The notes beneath the pieces are model-generated. The model was not told the origin of the DNA, made no database searches, and saw nothing but the letters and a program-made list of their open reading frames with translations. Shown here piece after piece: positions 34,577 through 43,125 of a DNA stretch of 64,000 bases. The stretch's first letter is position 1; each line of letters opens with the position of its first letter. Both the position numbers and the translations under genes were made by a program. Source of the DNA: Polaromonas sp. (lineage in GTDB: Bacteria; Pseudomonadota; Gammaproteobacteria; Burkholderiales; Burkholderiaceae_C); contig PNML01000006.1 in assembly GCA_013823635.1 (NCBI GenBank), forward strand, positions 1 through 64,000, read 5' to 3'.

Positions 34577-34812
34577 GGCGCTTGGCGGCTGGCGTGTTGT
34601 TCGGACAGCGCGATGGCCATGGCATCGTCATCGCTCAGGCTGCTGCCTTGGCGGGCGCGGCGCACCAAGTCGGCCGCTTGCTCCCTGGATTTGATGCCAT
34701 AAAAATCCAGGCTTTCGTCAATCAGTTGCCCGATGGTTTTGTTGCGCTGGGCGGCAGCTTCTTTCAGCGCCCGGTAGCGGGTGTCACTGAGGGTGATGGT
34801 CAGGCGGCTCAT
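34573..34812 (-). CDS. Ribbon-helix-helix antitoxin
   Basis: The 79-residue protein begins MSRLTITLSDTRYRALKEAA, the beta-strand and helix of a ribbon-helix-helix DNA-binding fold. It continues with KTIGQLIDESL and a charged C-terminal tail that would cover the toxin. It starts at 34812 rather than at the ATG four codons upstream, based on the fold start. It likely represses its own operon through the inverted repeat at 34825-34844. Confidence 0.85.
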   Translation of the reverse strand: MSRLTITLSDTRYRALKEAAAQRNKTIGQLIDESLDFYGIKSREQAADLVRRARQGSSLSDDDAMAIALSEQHASRQAP

Positions 34813-34824
34813 GTGGTTTCTCAC

Positions 34825-34844
34825 ATTGGTGTTTCAGCACCAAT
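34825..34844 (-). promoter_or_regulatory. Inverted repeat, probable antitoxin operator
   Basis: ATTGGTG (34825-34831) and CACCAAT (34838-34844) are perfect 7-bp arms with a 6-base spacer, 13 bases upstream of the antitoxin start. This is the expected place for an autoregulatory operator. Confidence 0.6.
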
Positions 34845-34967
34845 ATGCTAACTCACGGCGCGCATGCGGTGTGACGTCTGCCTTCACATTCACCTCAGCA
34901 ACCACACCGGCACACCCGTTTGGCTCAGCCGTGCGGTGGTGTGGCTGCGCCTGAACAGGCCGAGGCA

Positions 34968-35741
34968 TCAACCCCGGTAGCTGGGGTCGATGCGGTCCAC
35001 AATGCGTTGCAGGGCGTCAAAGGCGTCTTGCCCACCGCCAAACTTGGGGTTGAAGTTGAGCGAGTCGCGCACACAGCCTTCCAGCACGGGCACGGCAATG
35101 GCGCGGGTTTTGCCCATGCTTTGCGAGGCCAGTTGCACCTCGCAGGCGCGGTTGACCAGCCACATCAGGGCCAGCGCGTTGGCCAGGTTGAAGCCCATGA
35201 CCACAGGCCCGTGGTTGCGCAGCAGCAGCACGGGTTTGCCTTCTGCGCTGGCCAAAATGCGCTGGCCTTCATCCAGGTGGACGGTGATGCCCTCGAAGTC
35301 GTGGTACGCAATCTTTCCGTACAGCTGCGCGGCGTAGAAGTTGGAAAACTCCAGCCCATCTTCCAGGCAGCACACGGCCTGGGTGGCGGTGGTGTGCACA
35401 TGCATCACGCAGTGGGCCTCGGGCACCTGCTCGTGAATGGCCCCGTGGAAGGTGAAGCCTGCGGGGTTGATGGGCCAGTCGGAGTGGCCAATGATGTTGC
35501 CGCGCACATCGACCTTGACCAGGTTGGATGCGCACACCTCGGTGTAGTGCAGGCCAAAGGGGTTGATCAGAAAGTGCTGCTCAGGCCCCGGCACGCGCAG
35601 CGAAATGTGGTTGTAGATCAGCTCCGTCCAGCCCAGGTGGTCGGCAATGCGGTAGGCGGCGGCCAGTTGCACGCGGGCGGCCCATTCTTCGGGGCCGATG
35701 TGTTCAGGGCGGGGGTAGGCGGCGGTGAAGTCGGGGGGCAT
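34968..35741 (-). CDS. Class II aldolase/adducin family protein
   Basis: The 257-residue protein has the zinc-binding class II aldolase fold. His ligands are in MHVHTTATQAV and LRNHGPVVMG. The catalytic-side segments are TELIYNHISLRVP and NPFGLHYTEV. It is the last gene of the hpa transcript, 30 bases after hpaI. Its substrate is unclear: it is not needed for homoprotocatechuate breakdown and may act on a related hydroxy-acid, or may simply be carried along. Confidence 0.88.
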   Translation of the reverse strand: MPPDFTAAYPRPEHIGPEEWAARVQLAAAYRIADHLGWTELIYNHISLRVPGPEQHFLINPFGLHYTEVCASNLVKVDVRGNIIGHSDWPINPAGFTFHGAIHEQVPEAHCVMHVHTTATQAVCCLEDGLEFSNFYAAQLYGKIAYHDFEGITVHLDEGQRILASAEGKPVLLLRNHGPVVMGFNLANALALMWLVNRACEVQLASQSMGKTRAIAVPVLEGCVRDSLNFNPKFGGGQDAFDALQRIVDRIDPSYRG

Positions 35742-35771
35742 GTTGTCTCCTTTTTTGTGGGGGCGTGCGGG

Positions 35772-36602
35772 TCAGTACGGGGAGCTGACGGCGGCAGGCG
35801 CAGCGTTCGCTGGTGTGCCGCCGGGCCTCGGGGCCTTGAAGTGCGCGGCCAGGTCGGAGGCGGCCTTGACCAGCAGTGTGGTGTCCACACCCACGGCCAC
35901 AAACTGCGCACCCGCGTCCAGGTACATCTGGGCCATGGCCTTGTCGGCCATCAGGATGCCAGCGGCTTTGCCTGCTGCACGCACGGTGGCGATGCCGTTG
36001 AGAATGGCTTTTTGCACCTCGGGGTGGTTGGCCTGGCCCCGGTAGCCCATGGAGGCCGACAGGTCGGCGGGGCCAAAAAACACGCCATCCACACCGTCCA
36101 CCGCCGCGATGGAGCCCAGGTTTTGCAGGGCCAGCGTGGTTTCGGCCTGAACCAGCAGGCACATCTGCTCGTTGGCGTGGTGCACGTAGTCGGGCACCTG
36201 GTTCCAGCGCGAGGCCCGTGCCAGCGCCGCGCCCATGCCACGGATGCCGTCGGGCGCGTACCGGGTGGCGCTGACCATGAGCGAGGCGTGCTCGGGCGTA
36301 TCGACCATGGGAATGAGCAGCGTCTGCGCGCCCACATCTAGGTACTGCTTGACCAGGGCCACGTCGCCCACCACGGGGCGAACCACGGCCTGCACGGGGT
36401 AGGGGGCCACGGCCCGCAGTTGGTCGAGCACGGTGCGGTGGTCGTTGGGCGCGTGTTCGCCGTCCAGCAGCAGCCAGTCGAAGCCGCAAGCGGCCAGTGC
36501 TTCGGCCACGTTGGCATCGGCAAAGCCGACCCAGCAGCCTATGGGTTGCTGGCCCGCTTGCAGGGCCTGTTTGAAGGTGTTGACCGGGTGGGGGATGGGC
36601 AT
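35772..36602 (-). CDS. hpaI: 4-hydroxy-2-oxoheptanedioate aldolase
   Basis: HpaI splits 4-hydroxy-2-oxoheptane-1,7-dioate into pyruvate and succinic semialdehyde, the last step of the pathway. The 276-residue class II HpcH/HpaI protein has the base in [14 protein letters not shown], metal ligands in [12 protein letters not shown] and [15 protein letters not shown]. The C-terminus has a Pro/Ala tail of about 25 residues. The start at 36602 ([14 protein letters not shown]) matches E. coli HpaI. It is downstream of the reductase-like gene in the same strand block. Confidence 0.92.
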   Translation of the reverse strand: MPIPHPVNTFKQALQAGQQPIGCWVGFADANVAEALAACGFDWLLLDGEHAPNDHRTVLDQLRAVAPYPVQAVVRPVVGDVALVKQYLDVGAQTLLIPMVDTPEHASLMVSATRYAPDGIRGMGAALARASRWNQVPDYVHHANEQMCLLVQAETTLALQNLGSIAAVDGVDGVFFGPADLSASMGYRGQANHPEVQKAILNGIATVRAAGKAAGILMADKAMAQMYLDAGAQFVAVGVDTTLLVKAASDLAAHFKAPRPGGTPANAAPAAVSSPY

Positions 36603-36730
36603 GGGGGTTCCTTGGCAGAAAGCAAAATAGGGTCGGGGCCAGCGGGGTTCGGTGTGTGGCGTGAGGTGTGGGTGGCTTGCAAAATGGCCGCAGCTTGGTC
36701 TCAACTTGCCTGCAACGTGATCGCAGTTGA

Positions 36731-37762
36731 TCAGGCCGGCGGGTACAGCCCACGGGTGCGGGCCATCAGGCGGGTCAGGCCCAGCAGCGCGTCCATGTGG
36801 GGGGTGGGCAGGCTCAGGTGCTGGCCAATTTCGCGCACCACGCCCAGGATGGCATCCAGCTCAATGGGGCGGCCCGCTTCCACGTCTTGCAGCATGGAGG
36901 TCTTGAACGAGCCCAGGCTGCGGGTGATGGCGTGGCGGTCTTCGGGTTGCTGGTCAATGCCGCAGCCGATGCGTTGGCCAATGGCCTGGGCTTCCCGCAT
37001 CACGGCGCTGCAATGGGCGCGCACCAGCGGGTCGTCCAGAATCTGGTCGCACGGCGCGCCAGTGAGGGCAGACACCGGGTTCATGGTCATGTTGCCCCAC
37101 AGCTTGAACCAGATGTCGTGCTGGATGCGCTCGGCCTGCTTAACCCCAAAACCGGCCTGCTCCAGCAGGGTGGCGATGGCCTGCACTCTGGGGGTGATAC
37201 TCCCTGACGGCTCGCCAATGATGAGCTGGTTGTTTTTGATGCGCACCACCTGCCCCGGCTGAGGCGACACCGCGCTGACGTGCACCACGCAGCCCAGCAC
37301 ATGGGCCGTGGGCAGGGCAGCGGCGGTGAGGCCACCGGGGTCCACCGCCTGCAGTTGCAAGCCTGCGCATTCACCGCCCAGGCCGTCAAAAAACCACCAG
37401 GGCACGCCGTTCATGGCCACCAGCACCACCGTGTGGGCGGCCAGCAGGGGCTTGATCTGCTGCGCCACGCTGGGCATGGCGGGGCCTTTGACCGAAACGA
37501 TCACCAGGTCTTGCGGGCCCAGTGCGGCGGCATTGTCGCTGGCGCGCAGTGGCACTGCGTGGGTGGTGCCTTCGCCGTCGGTCCATTGCAGACCGTTGCG
37601 TTGCAGGGTCGCCAGGGTCTGGCCCCGGGCCAGTGCGCTGAGGGTGATGAGCCCTGCGGGCAAGCGCGAGCCCAGCCAGGCCGCAAACACGCCCCCAATG
37701 GCCCCCACGCCGACGATGGCGACTCGGCGAATGGGTGGGAAATGGGGGGCGACTGGGGTCAT
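36731..37762 (-). CDS. 2-dehydropantoate 2-reductase family protein
   Basis: The 343-residue NADPH-dependent reductase has the Rossmann motif [15 protein letters not shown] at the N-terminus. The catalytic Lys region is in [20 protein letters not shown]. It is PanE-like, but its place between hpaH and hpaI suggests it serves a hydroxy/oxo-acid side reaction rather than pantothenate synthesis. I cannot decide the substrate from sequence, so no gene symbol is given. Confidence 0.85.
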   Translation of the reverse strand: MTPVAPHFPPIRRVAIVGVGAIGGVFAAWLGSRLPAGLITLSALARGQTLATLQRNGLQWTDGEGTTHAVPLRASDNAAALGPQDLVIVSVKGPAMPSVAQQIKPLLAAHTVVLVAMNGVPWWFFDGLGGECAGLQLQAVDPGGLTAAALPTAHVLGCVVHVSAVSPQPGQVVRIKNNQLIIGEPSGSITPRVQAIATLLEQAGFGVKQAERIQHDIWFKLWGNMTMNPVSALTGAPCDQILDDPLVRAHCSAVMREAQAIGQRIGCGIDQQPEDRHAITRSLGSFKTSMLQDVEAGRPIELDAILGVVREIGQHLSLPTPHMDALLGLTRLMARTRGLYPPA

Positions 37763-37831
37763 GCGGGTGCTCCTGTTGGGTCAAGGCCGGGGGTGGCGTG
37801 GGGTCGCTTGGGGGGCGTGGGAGATGAACCC

Positions 37832-38659
37832 TCAGACGAAGCGAAACGCCAGTGTGCCCAATGGGCCAGCCGGGCTGGCGTATTCGGCCTCGAACAGGTC
37901 GCCCGCCTTGGCCGCCACGGGCCGGGTGAACGAACCCGCCAGCACCACATGGCCGGGTTGCAGGGTCTCGCCCCAGGGGGCCAGCTTGTTGGCCAGCCAG
38001 GCAATGCCCACGGCGGGGTCGCCCTGCACACCAGCCGCCAGGCCAGTTTCTTCCACCACGCCGTTCTGGCGCAGGATGGCACCGCACCAGGCGCGGTCCA
38101 TGTCGCGGGGCTTGACGCGCTGTCCGCCCAGCACGATGCCTGCGTTGGCCGCGTTGTCGCTGATGGTGTCGAACACCTTGCGGGGGGCCTTGGTGTGGCG
38201 GTCGAACTGCTCGATGCGCGCGTCGATGATTTCGATGGCCGGGGTGATGTAGTCGGTGGCGTCCAGCACCTGCTCCACCGTCACGTTCGGGCCGGTCAGC
38301 GGCGCCTTGAGGATGAAGGCCAGCTCCACCTCCACGCGCGGGGCAATGAACTGACCCATGGGAATGTCCAGCACCTGGCCGGGCGTGCAGTCAAAGCGCA
38401 TGAAGTCGAGCAGGGTGCCGTAGTCGGGCTCGTCGATCTGGCTGCTGATTTGCATGGCGCGGCTGGTCAGGCCAATTTTGTGGCCTATCACCTGGGCACC
38501 CGTCTCCATCTGCTGGGCCACCCAGGCGCGGCTGACGCGGTAGCCGTCCTGGAGTGTCATGCCGGGAAAGCGCTTGGAGAAGTGCTCCACCGGCACGCGG
38601 GTGGTTTGCGACCGCTGCAGTTCAGCGGCCAGCTGGGCAATGTGGGTGTCGTCAAGCAT
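37832..38659 (-). CDS. hpaH: 2-oxo-hept-4-ene-1,7-dioate hydratase
   Basis: HpaH adds water to the heptenedioate to form 4-hydroxy-2-oxoheptanedioate. The 275-residue protein is of the MhpD/HpaH fold, with [23 protein letters not shown] and the metal-side residues in [11 protein letters not shown]. It ends in [15 protein letters not shown]. The start at 38659 ([15 protein letters not shown]) is typical of the family, and 19 bases separate it from hpaF. Confidence 0.94.
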   Translation of the reverse strand: MLDDTHIAQLAAELQRSQTTRVPVEHFSKRFPGMTLQDGYRVSRAWVAQQMETGAQVIGHKIGLTSRAMQISSQIDEPDYGTLLDFMRFDCTPGQVLDIPMGQFIAPRVEVELAFILKAPLTGPNVTVEQVLDATDYITPAIEIIDARIEQFDRHTKAPRKVFDTISDNAANAGIVLGGQRVKPRDMDRAWCGAILRQNGVVEETGLAAGVQGDPAVGIAWLANKLAPWGETLQPGHVVLAGSFTRPVAAKAGDLFEAEYASPAGPLGTLAFRFV

Positions 38660-38678
38660 GGGTGTGTGTTGGAAGGTG

Positions 38679-39125
38679 TCAGGGTTTTTTGAACAGGGGG
38701 TGCAGCGAGCTGGTTTTGGCGTCGAACACTTCGGGGCCTTCGTCAATTTGCAGCGTCACGCCAATGTGTTGGTGGGCCAGTTGGGGCTCGAAATGGGATC
38801 TGGCGCATGCCAGCAAAGCGTTTCCAGCTACAGAATGTGTGCTGGGTGAGCGACCCCGGCCCATGCGCAGGTTGAGGTACACAAAGCCGTAGTCGCCACT
38901 GCCCCCCGCCGCCCGACCGGCCGCGCCACCATCGGCCACGGCAAAGTGCGGGGCAGGGTAGGCCAGCACGCGCACGCCCCCAGGGGGGAACACGGGCTGG
39001 CCTGCCTCGTCGCGCACAGCCAGCATGGTGTCAGCCAGGCTGCGACACAGGGCGGTCATGTCGGTGCCGCCCTCGGCCACCGGTCGGTCAAGGTTGGCCG
39101 TGTACAGAATGACGAGGTGGGGCAT
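38679..39125 (-). CDS. hpaF: 5-carboxymethyl-2-hydroxymuconate delta-isomerase
   Basis: This is a tautomerase-superfamily enzyme that isomerises 5-carboxymethyl-2-hydroxymuconate. Pro immediately after the initiator Met ([13 protein letters not shown]) is the catalytic base. Other landmarks are [18 protein letters not shown] and [15 protein letters not shown]. At 148 residues it is longer than E. coli HpaF, the excess being C-terminal. The longer upstream frame was rejected because the Pro must be residue 2. Confidence 0.92.
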   Translation of the reverse strand: MPHLVILYTANLDRPVAEGGTDMTALCRSLADTMLAVRDEAGQPVFPPGGVRVLAYPAPHFAVADGGAAGRAAGGSGDYGFVYLNLRMGRGRSPSTHSVAGNALLACARSHFEPQLAHQHIGVTLQIDEGPEVFDAKTSSLHPLFKKP

Positions 39126-39144
39126 GGTGTGGCGCCTCGCGCAC

Positions 39145-40071
39145 TCAGAGCCGGGTGGCCACCGATGTGTAGCCGTCGGCGGCCGAAGCCACGGCCTGGG
39201 GGATGTCGCGGCCCGTGACCGGTGTGACCGGGAAGATGGCGTTGATTTGCCCCGTGCCCGATGCCCCAAAGTACGGCGTCACCACCTCGGCCCGGCCGTC
39301 GTATTCGCTCCAGCCCAGGGCACCCACCATCATGGCGGTGTCGTGCATGAAGCCTTCGCCGTGGCCTTTGCTGGCGTACTCGGGCAGCATGCCGCAGAAG
39401 TCTTTCCACTGGCCGGTTTTCCACATCTCGACCACGCGGCCATCCAACTGCTCCAGGAACGGACTCCAGATTTTGAAGGCGTATTCGGGGGCCAAACCGT
39501 TTTGGGCAAACCGGTGGCTCAAACTGCCGCTGGCCAGAAAGGCCACGGTGCCGTCGTAATGCTGTTCAATGGCCTGGCGCATGGCCCAACCCAATCGGAC
39601 GCTATCGTTCAAATAGTGCACGGTGCACATGGCAGACACGGAAATGACCTTGAAGTGCTGGTCGGCGTTCATGTAGCGCAGCGGCACCAGGGTGCCGTAC
39701 TCGGGGTCCAGGCTGGTGGCGTGGTGGGCCAGGGTTTCCACACCATGCTCCACACACACCTTGGCCAGCAGTTGGCCCAGCTCGGGGTTGCCCGGGCACT
39801 CAAACGGCATGTTCGCAATGAAGTGGGGCAGCTCGTTGCTGGTGTAGTTGCCCTTGAAGTGCGGCGCGCAGTTGATGTGGTAGTTGGCGTTCACCAGCCA
39901 GTGGGTGTCGAACACCACCAGGGTGTCCACGCCCAATTCGCGGCAGCGGCGGCTGATTTCGTGGTGACCGTCAATCGCGTCCTGGCGCGTGCCCTTGCGC
40001 GGGCCGTCCAGCTCGCTGAGGTACATGCTGGGCACGTGGGTGATTTTGGCAACGAGGGCGAGTTTTCCCAT
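39145..40071 (-). CDS. hpaD: 3,4-dihydroxyphenylacetate 2,3-dioxygenase
   Basis: HpaD is the ring-opening extradiol dioxygenase of homoprotocatechuate, Fe(II)- or Mn(II)-dependent, of the LigB-like class III family. The 308-residue protein has ligand regions in DTHWLVNANYHINC and PHFKGNYTSNELPHF, ISVSAMC and FLASGSLSHRF. The C-terminal segment contains PYFGASGTGQINAIFP. The start at 40071 has a GGGGAGAC-like context and matches family N-termini (GKLALVAKITHVPSMYLSE). Upstream in the same strand lies the inserted HNH gene rather than hpaE. Confidence 0.94.
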   Translation of the reverse strand: MGKLALVAKITHVPSMYLSELDGPRKGTRQDAIDGHHEISRRCRELGVDTLVVFDTHWLVNANYHINCAPHFKGNYTSNELPHFIANMPFECPGNPELGQLLAKVCVEHGVETLAHHATSLDPEYGTLVPLRYMNADQHFKVISVSAMCTVHYLNDSVRLGWAMRQAIEQHYDGTVAFLASGSLSHRFAQNGLAPEYAFKIWSPFLEQLDGRVVEMWKTGQWKDFCGMLPEYASKGHGEGFMHDTAMMVGALGWSEYDGRAEVVTPYFGASGTGQINAIFPVTPVTGRDIPQAVASAADGYTSVATRL

Positions 40072-40082
40072 GGGGTGTCTCC

Positions 40083-40817
40083 TTATTTTGGGTGTGCTTT
40101 TTTCAACAGATCGGACACTTGTTGAGGTGTGCGGAGTTGGCCGTGTGCATGTATGACGGAGTGGCAGTTTGGGCAAACCGGGACAAGGTCTTTTATGGGG
40201 TCTACCGTGTGCGGACCATCTGTCTGAGATAGGGGATTCAGGTGGTGAACGTGGACGCAGTTACTGAACTCTGGCCCGTAGATTTGTCCCATGTCCAAGC
40301 CGCATGCCACACATGCTTTTCCATGGGCACTCAGACACTCTGCGCGTGCCAAGGCGTTGCGATCGCGAACGATGTTCAACGCGTGCGATGTGGAGCCCTC
40401 CGAAAGAGGAGGCATGTCGCATGGTTCGTCGGACGTGAGGAAGTTGTTTTCAAGCAGGCTCGGTTTTTGAAGAAATTCGACGACTTCCGGGCGCAGTTCC
40501 CATGGGAAGCCTTTCACGAGTCCGCTAGAACCCTGCCGCGCCAATACTTGCCAAGGTTTTGCGAAATCTGTGGTGACTGGGTGAGGCGATGCGCGGACGA
40601 TTGCTTTCAGAACACGTTCGCCAACATTGGCGAAAAGTGCGTTGACTGTCAGGTGATGAATTCCCATCTGCTTTGCAATTGCACCTGCGTTGATCGTGTG
40701 GTTCGGTGCGTGTACGAGAACTTGCAAAATTTCAAGCTGCTGGATTGAAAGTTCTGGCAGCACTGTCGCCAGCGCAGCGTGGAATTGCTCGATGGTCAAT
40801 TGTTGTGGCGTGTTCAT
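40083..40817 (-). CDS. HNH nuclease-domain protein inserted in the hpa operon
   Basis: The 244-residue protein ends in an HNH nuclease domain: two CxxC zinc pairs (CVACG and VCPNCH), with the HNH-type core HVHHLNPLS between them. The N-terminal part (TIEQFHAALATVLPELS ... IHHLTVNALFANVG) looks like a helix-turn-helix. Base composition is lower in G+C than its neighbours. It sits 11 bases before hpaD and is preceded by a PIN toxin pair, so the three genes look like an acquired islet. No function beyond a likely nuclease can be stated. Confidence 0.75.
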   Translation of the reverse strand: MNTPQQLTIEQFHAALATVLPELSIQQLEILQVLVHAPNHTINAGAIAKQMGIHHLTVNALFANVGERVLKAIVRASPHPVTTDFAKPWQVLARQGSSGLVKGFPWELRPEVVEFLQKPSLLENNFLTSDEPCDMPPLSEGSTSHALNIVRDRNALARAECLSAHGKACVACGLDMGQIYGPEFSNCVHVHHLNPLSQTDGPHTVDPIKDLVPVCPNCHSVIHAHGQLRTPQQVSDLLKKAHPK

Positions 40818-40834
40818 GGGTCTGTCCCCGTCGT

Positions 40835-41233
40835 TCAAGGGCAAATCAGTTGGATGCCGGGGAAATACGCGCGGTAGCGCGCAGCGTCTCGTGTCAGGAG
40901 CGGCCAGCCCTCGACTTGGGCCTGGGCACCGATGAAAAAATCGGGCAGCACGCCGGTGCGGGTGCCGCCGCGTTGGCGGTAGGTGCGAAATGCCAGACCC
41001 GCCAGGTGTGCACCTGCACGTGAAATGTCTTGCGTGCGAATGCCCAGTGCATCCAAAAAACCATCCAGGTTGCTGGGTTCACCGGGGTGTCCGGCCAGCT
41101 CGGCATAGACCACCATGTTGGTCATCAGGCCAGTGCTTTTCTTCCCCGCGTGCAGTTGCCGAAGCGACCAGGGCATCCACTGCGCATCGGCCTTGTAGAT
41201 GTCCAGCAAGACATTGGTATCGACCAAGATCAT
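40835..41233 (-). CDS. PIN-domain toxin (VapC-like)
   Basis: The 132-residue PIN-domain protein has acidic motifs in ILVDTNVLLDIYK, NMVVYAELAG, VLPDFFIGA and LTRDAARYRAYFP. The gene overlaps the antitoxin stop by 4 bases (ATGA), as in most PIN toxin operons. It lies directly upstream of the HNH gene within the hpa cluster. It should be co-regulated with its antitoxin, with read-through into hpaD possible. Confidence 0.9.
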   Translation of the reverse strand: MILVDTNVLLDIYKADAQWMPWSLRQLHAGKKSTGLMTNMVVYAELAGHPGEPSNLDGFLDALGIRTQDISRAGAHLAGLAFRTYRQRGGTRTGVLPDFFIGAQAQVEGWPLLTRDAARYRAYFPGIQLICP

Positions 41234-41508
41234 GGCTTGTTCCAATCGTCGCCACGGGTGATGGCCATCCACTCGTCGGTACTGGGCCCACCCTTGGCAA
41301 TGCCAATGAACGCCCGAATCGGGTCGTCGGGCGCGAGAAAGGACAGGTCGGGTTCTGCGGGCGGCGGCGCTGGCGCGGCCTGGGCCTCGGCGGCGACCAG
41401 GTATTCAGCCAATGCTTCTTGAACCACTGCCGATTTGCTCAGCTGGTGGGCGTTGCAGTAGCGGATCAGGTCGCGCTCAATCTGGGCGGGCAATCGAACA
41501 GACAGCAT
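41230..41508 (-). CDS. Ribbon-helix-helix antitoxin
   Basis: The 92-residue antitoxin starts MLSVRLPAQIERDLIRYCNA, a ribbon-helix-helix DNA-binding fold. It continues with QLSKSAVVQEALAEYLV and ends in an acidic, disordered tail (PDLSFLAPDDPIRAFI...EWMAITRGDDW) suited to bind the toxin. An AAGGAGAA ribosome site precedes 41508. Three TGTATGACA-type sites lie just upstream (41519-41571), almost certainly its operator. Confidence 0.9.
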   Translation of the reverse strand: MLSVRLPAQIERDLIRYCNAHQLSKSAVVQEALAEYLVAAEAQAAPAPPPAEPDLSFLAPDDPIRAFIGIAKGGPSTDEWMAITRGDDWNKP

Positions 41509-41518
41509 GGGGTTCTCC

Positions 41519-41571
41519 TTGTCATACAAATGGAATTTCAGTGTATGACAAACTTTGTTTTTGTCATACAA
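41519..41571 (-). promoter_or_regulatory. Triple TTGTCATACA operator upstream of the antitoxin
   Basis: TTGTCATACA at 41519-41528 and TGTATGACAA at 41542-41551 are perfect inverted 10-bp arms. A third copy TTGTCATACA is at 41561-41570. On the minus strand TTGTCA-N17-TGTATG within the array has promoter spacing, so repressor binding would cover both promoter boxes. This is typical autoregulation for a ribbon-helix-helix antitoxin. Confidence 0.8.
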
Positions 41572-41586
41572 GAAACCCGACTTGTG

Positions 41587-43056
41587 TCACACACCCCAAT
41601 GGGGAATGTGGTGGTGGCCCAGGCTCACGGCCACGTTTTTGGGTTCGCAAAACACCTCGTAGCTCCAGGTGCCGCCTTCGCGCCCGGTGCCGCTGGCCTT
41701 GGTGCCGCCAAAGGGCTGGCGCAGGTCGCGCACGTTCTGGCTGTTGACAAAGCACATACCCGCCTCGACGGCGGCGGCCACGCGGTGGGCTTTGCCGAGG
41801 TTCTCGGTCCACACGTAGCTGGACAGGCCGTAGGCAATGTCGTTGGCCAGTTCAATGGCGTGGGCTTCGTCCTTGAATGGAATCAGGCAGGCCACGGGGC
41901 CAAAAATTTCTTCCTGGGCAATGCGCATGCGGTTGTCCACGTCGGCAAACACGGTGGGCCAGACAAAGTTGCCTTTTTGCAGGTCGCCTGCCAGTTCGGG
42001 GGCGTAGCTGGGCCGGTCAATGCCGCCGCACAGCAGCGTGGCGCCTTCTTTCGGGCCCAGCGCTATGTAGCTGCGCACCTTGGCCAGGTGGGCCTGGCTG
42101 ATCATGGGGCCGACGATAGTTTGTTCAGCCAGCGGGTCGCCCACGGTGATGCGTTTGGCGCGTTCGGCAAATTTGGCCGCGAAGTCGGCGTAAATGCTTT
42201 GCTGCACCAGGATGCGGCTGCCGGCGGTGCAACGCTCGCCGTTGTTGGAAAAGATCATGAAGATGGCCGCGTCCAGCGCGCGGTCGAGTTCGGCGTCTTC
42301 AAAAATGACGAAGGGGCTTTTGCCGCCCAGCTCCATGCTGAATTTTTTGAGACCCGCCGCCTTCACGATGCGGTTGCCCGTGGCGGTGGAGCCGGTGAAG
42401 CTGATGGCCCGCACATCGGGGTGGGCGCACAGCGGTTCGCCCGCTGGTTGGCCAAAGCCGTGCACCACGTTCAACACGCCTGCGGGCACACCGGCTTCCA
42501 GGGCCAGGCTTCCTAAGCGCGCGGCGGTCATGGGCGACAGCTCGCTCATTTTCAGGACCGCCGTGTTGCCAAAGGCCAGGCAGGGTGCCACTTTCCAAGT
42601 GGCCGTCATGAAGGGCACGTTCCACGGGCTGATGAGCGCGCACACGCCCACGGGGTGGAACAAGGTGTAGTTCAGGTGCGTGGGTGTGGGGTAGGTGTGG
42701 CCGTCCACGCGGGTGCACATTTCGGCAAAGTAGCTGAAGTTGTCAGCCGCACGGGGAATGAGCTGCTTGCCCGTTTGGCTGATGCTTTGGCCGGTGTCTT
42801 TGGTTTCGGTTTGGGCAATCTCGGGCACGTGCTGGGCAATCAGCTCGCCCAGCTTGCGCATGATCTTGGCGCGCTCGGTGGCGGGGCGGCCTGCCCAGGC
42901 CGGAAAGGCGTCTTTGGCGGCCTGCACGGCGGCGTTCACTTCCGCCTCGGTGCCGCTGGCCACTTCGGCCAGCACGTCTTGCGTGGCGGGGTTGACGGTT
43001 TCGAAACAGTCGTTGGACGCAACGTGTTGGCCGTTGATCAGGTGGTTGATGCGCAT
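41587..43056 (-). CDS. hpaE: 5-carboxymethyl-2-hydroxymuconate semialdehyde dehydrogenase
   Basis: HpaE oxidises the ring-opening semialdehyde to the dicarboxylate. The 489-residue NAD-dependent aldehyde dehydrogenase has the catalytic Cys in GERCTAGSRIL and the general-base Glu in MELGGKSPFVIF. It also has the nucleotide-binding WNVPFMTATWK and the ISFTGSTATG motif. It ends WSYEVFCEPKNVAVSLG...HIPHWGV. It lies between hpaG upstream and the inserted TA/HNH genes downstream. Confidence 0.94.
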   Translation of the reverse strand: MRINHLINGQHVASNDCFETVNPATQDVLAEVASGTEAEVNAAVQAAKDAFPAWAGRPATERAKIMRKLGELIAQHVPEIAQTETKDTGQSISQTGKQLIPRAADNFSYFAEMCTRVDGHTYPTPTHLNYTLFHPVGVCALISPWNVPFMTATWKVAPCLAFGNTAVLKMSELSPMTAARLGSLALEAGVPAGVLNVVHGFGQPAGEPLCAHPDVRAISFTGSTATGNRIVKAAGLKKFSMELGGKSPFVIFEDAELDRALDAAIFMIFSNNGERCTAGSRILVQQSIYADFAAKFAERAKRITVGDPLAEQTIVGPMISQAHLAKVRSYIALGPKEGATLLCGGIDRPSYAPELAGDLQKGNFVWPTVFADVDNRMRIAQEEIFGPVACLIPFKDEAHAIELANDIAYGLSSYVWTENLGKAHRVAAAVEAGMCFVNSQNVRDLRQPFGGTKASGTGREGGTWSYEVFCEPKNVAVSLGHHHIPHWGV

Positions 43057-43060
43057 GGTT

Positions 43061-43125
43061 TTATCAATTCAATAGCTGGAAAATGTTGATGGACAAGCGC
43101 TGTAGCACTTAAACACTAAAAATTG
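43061..43125 (-). repeat. AT-rich interspersed repeat between hpaG and hpaE
   Basis: On the minus strand: AGTGCTACAGCGCTTGTCCA followed by TTTTCCAGCTATTGAATTGAT, close to the full repeat consensus. It covers the hpaG stop codon (43109-43111) and the whole hpaG-hpaE spacer. Confidence 0.6.
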
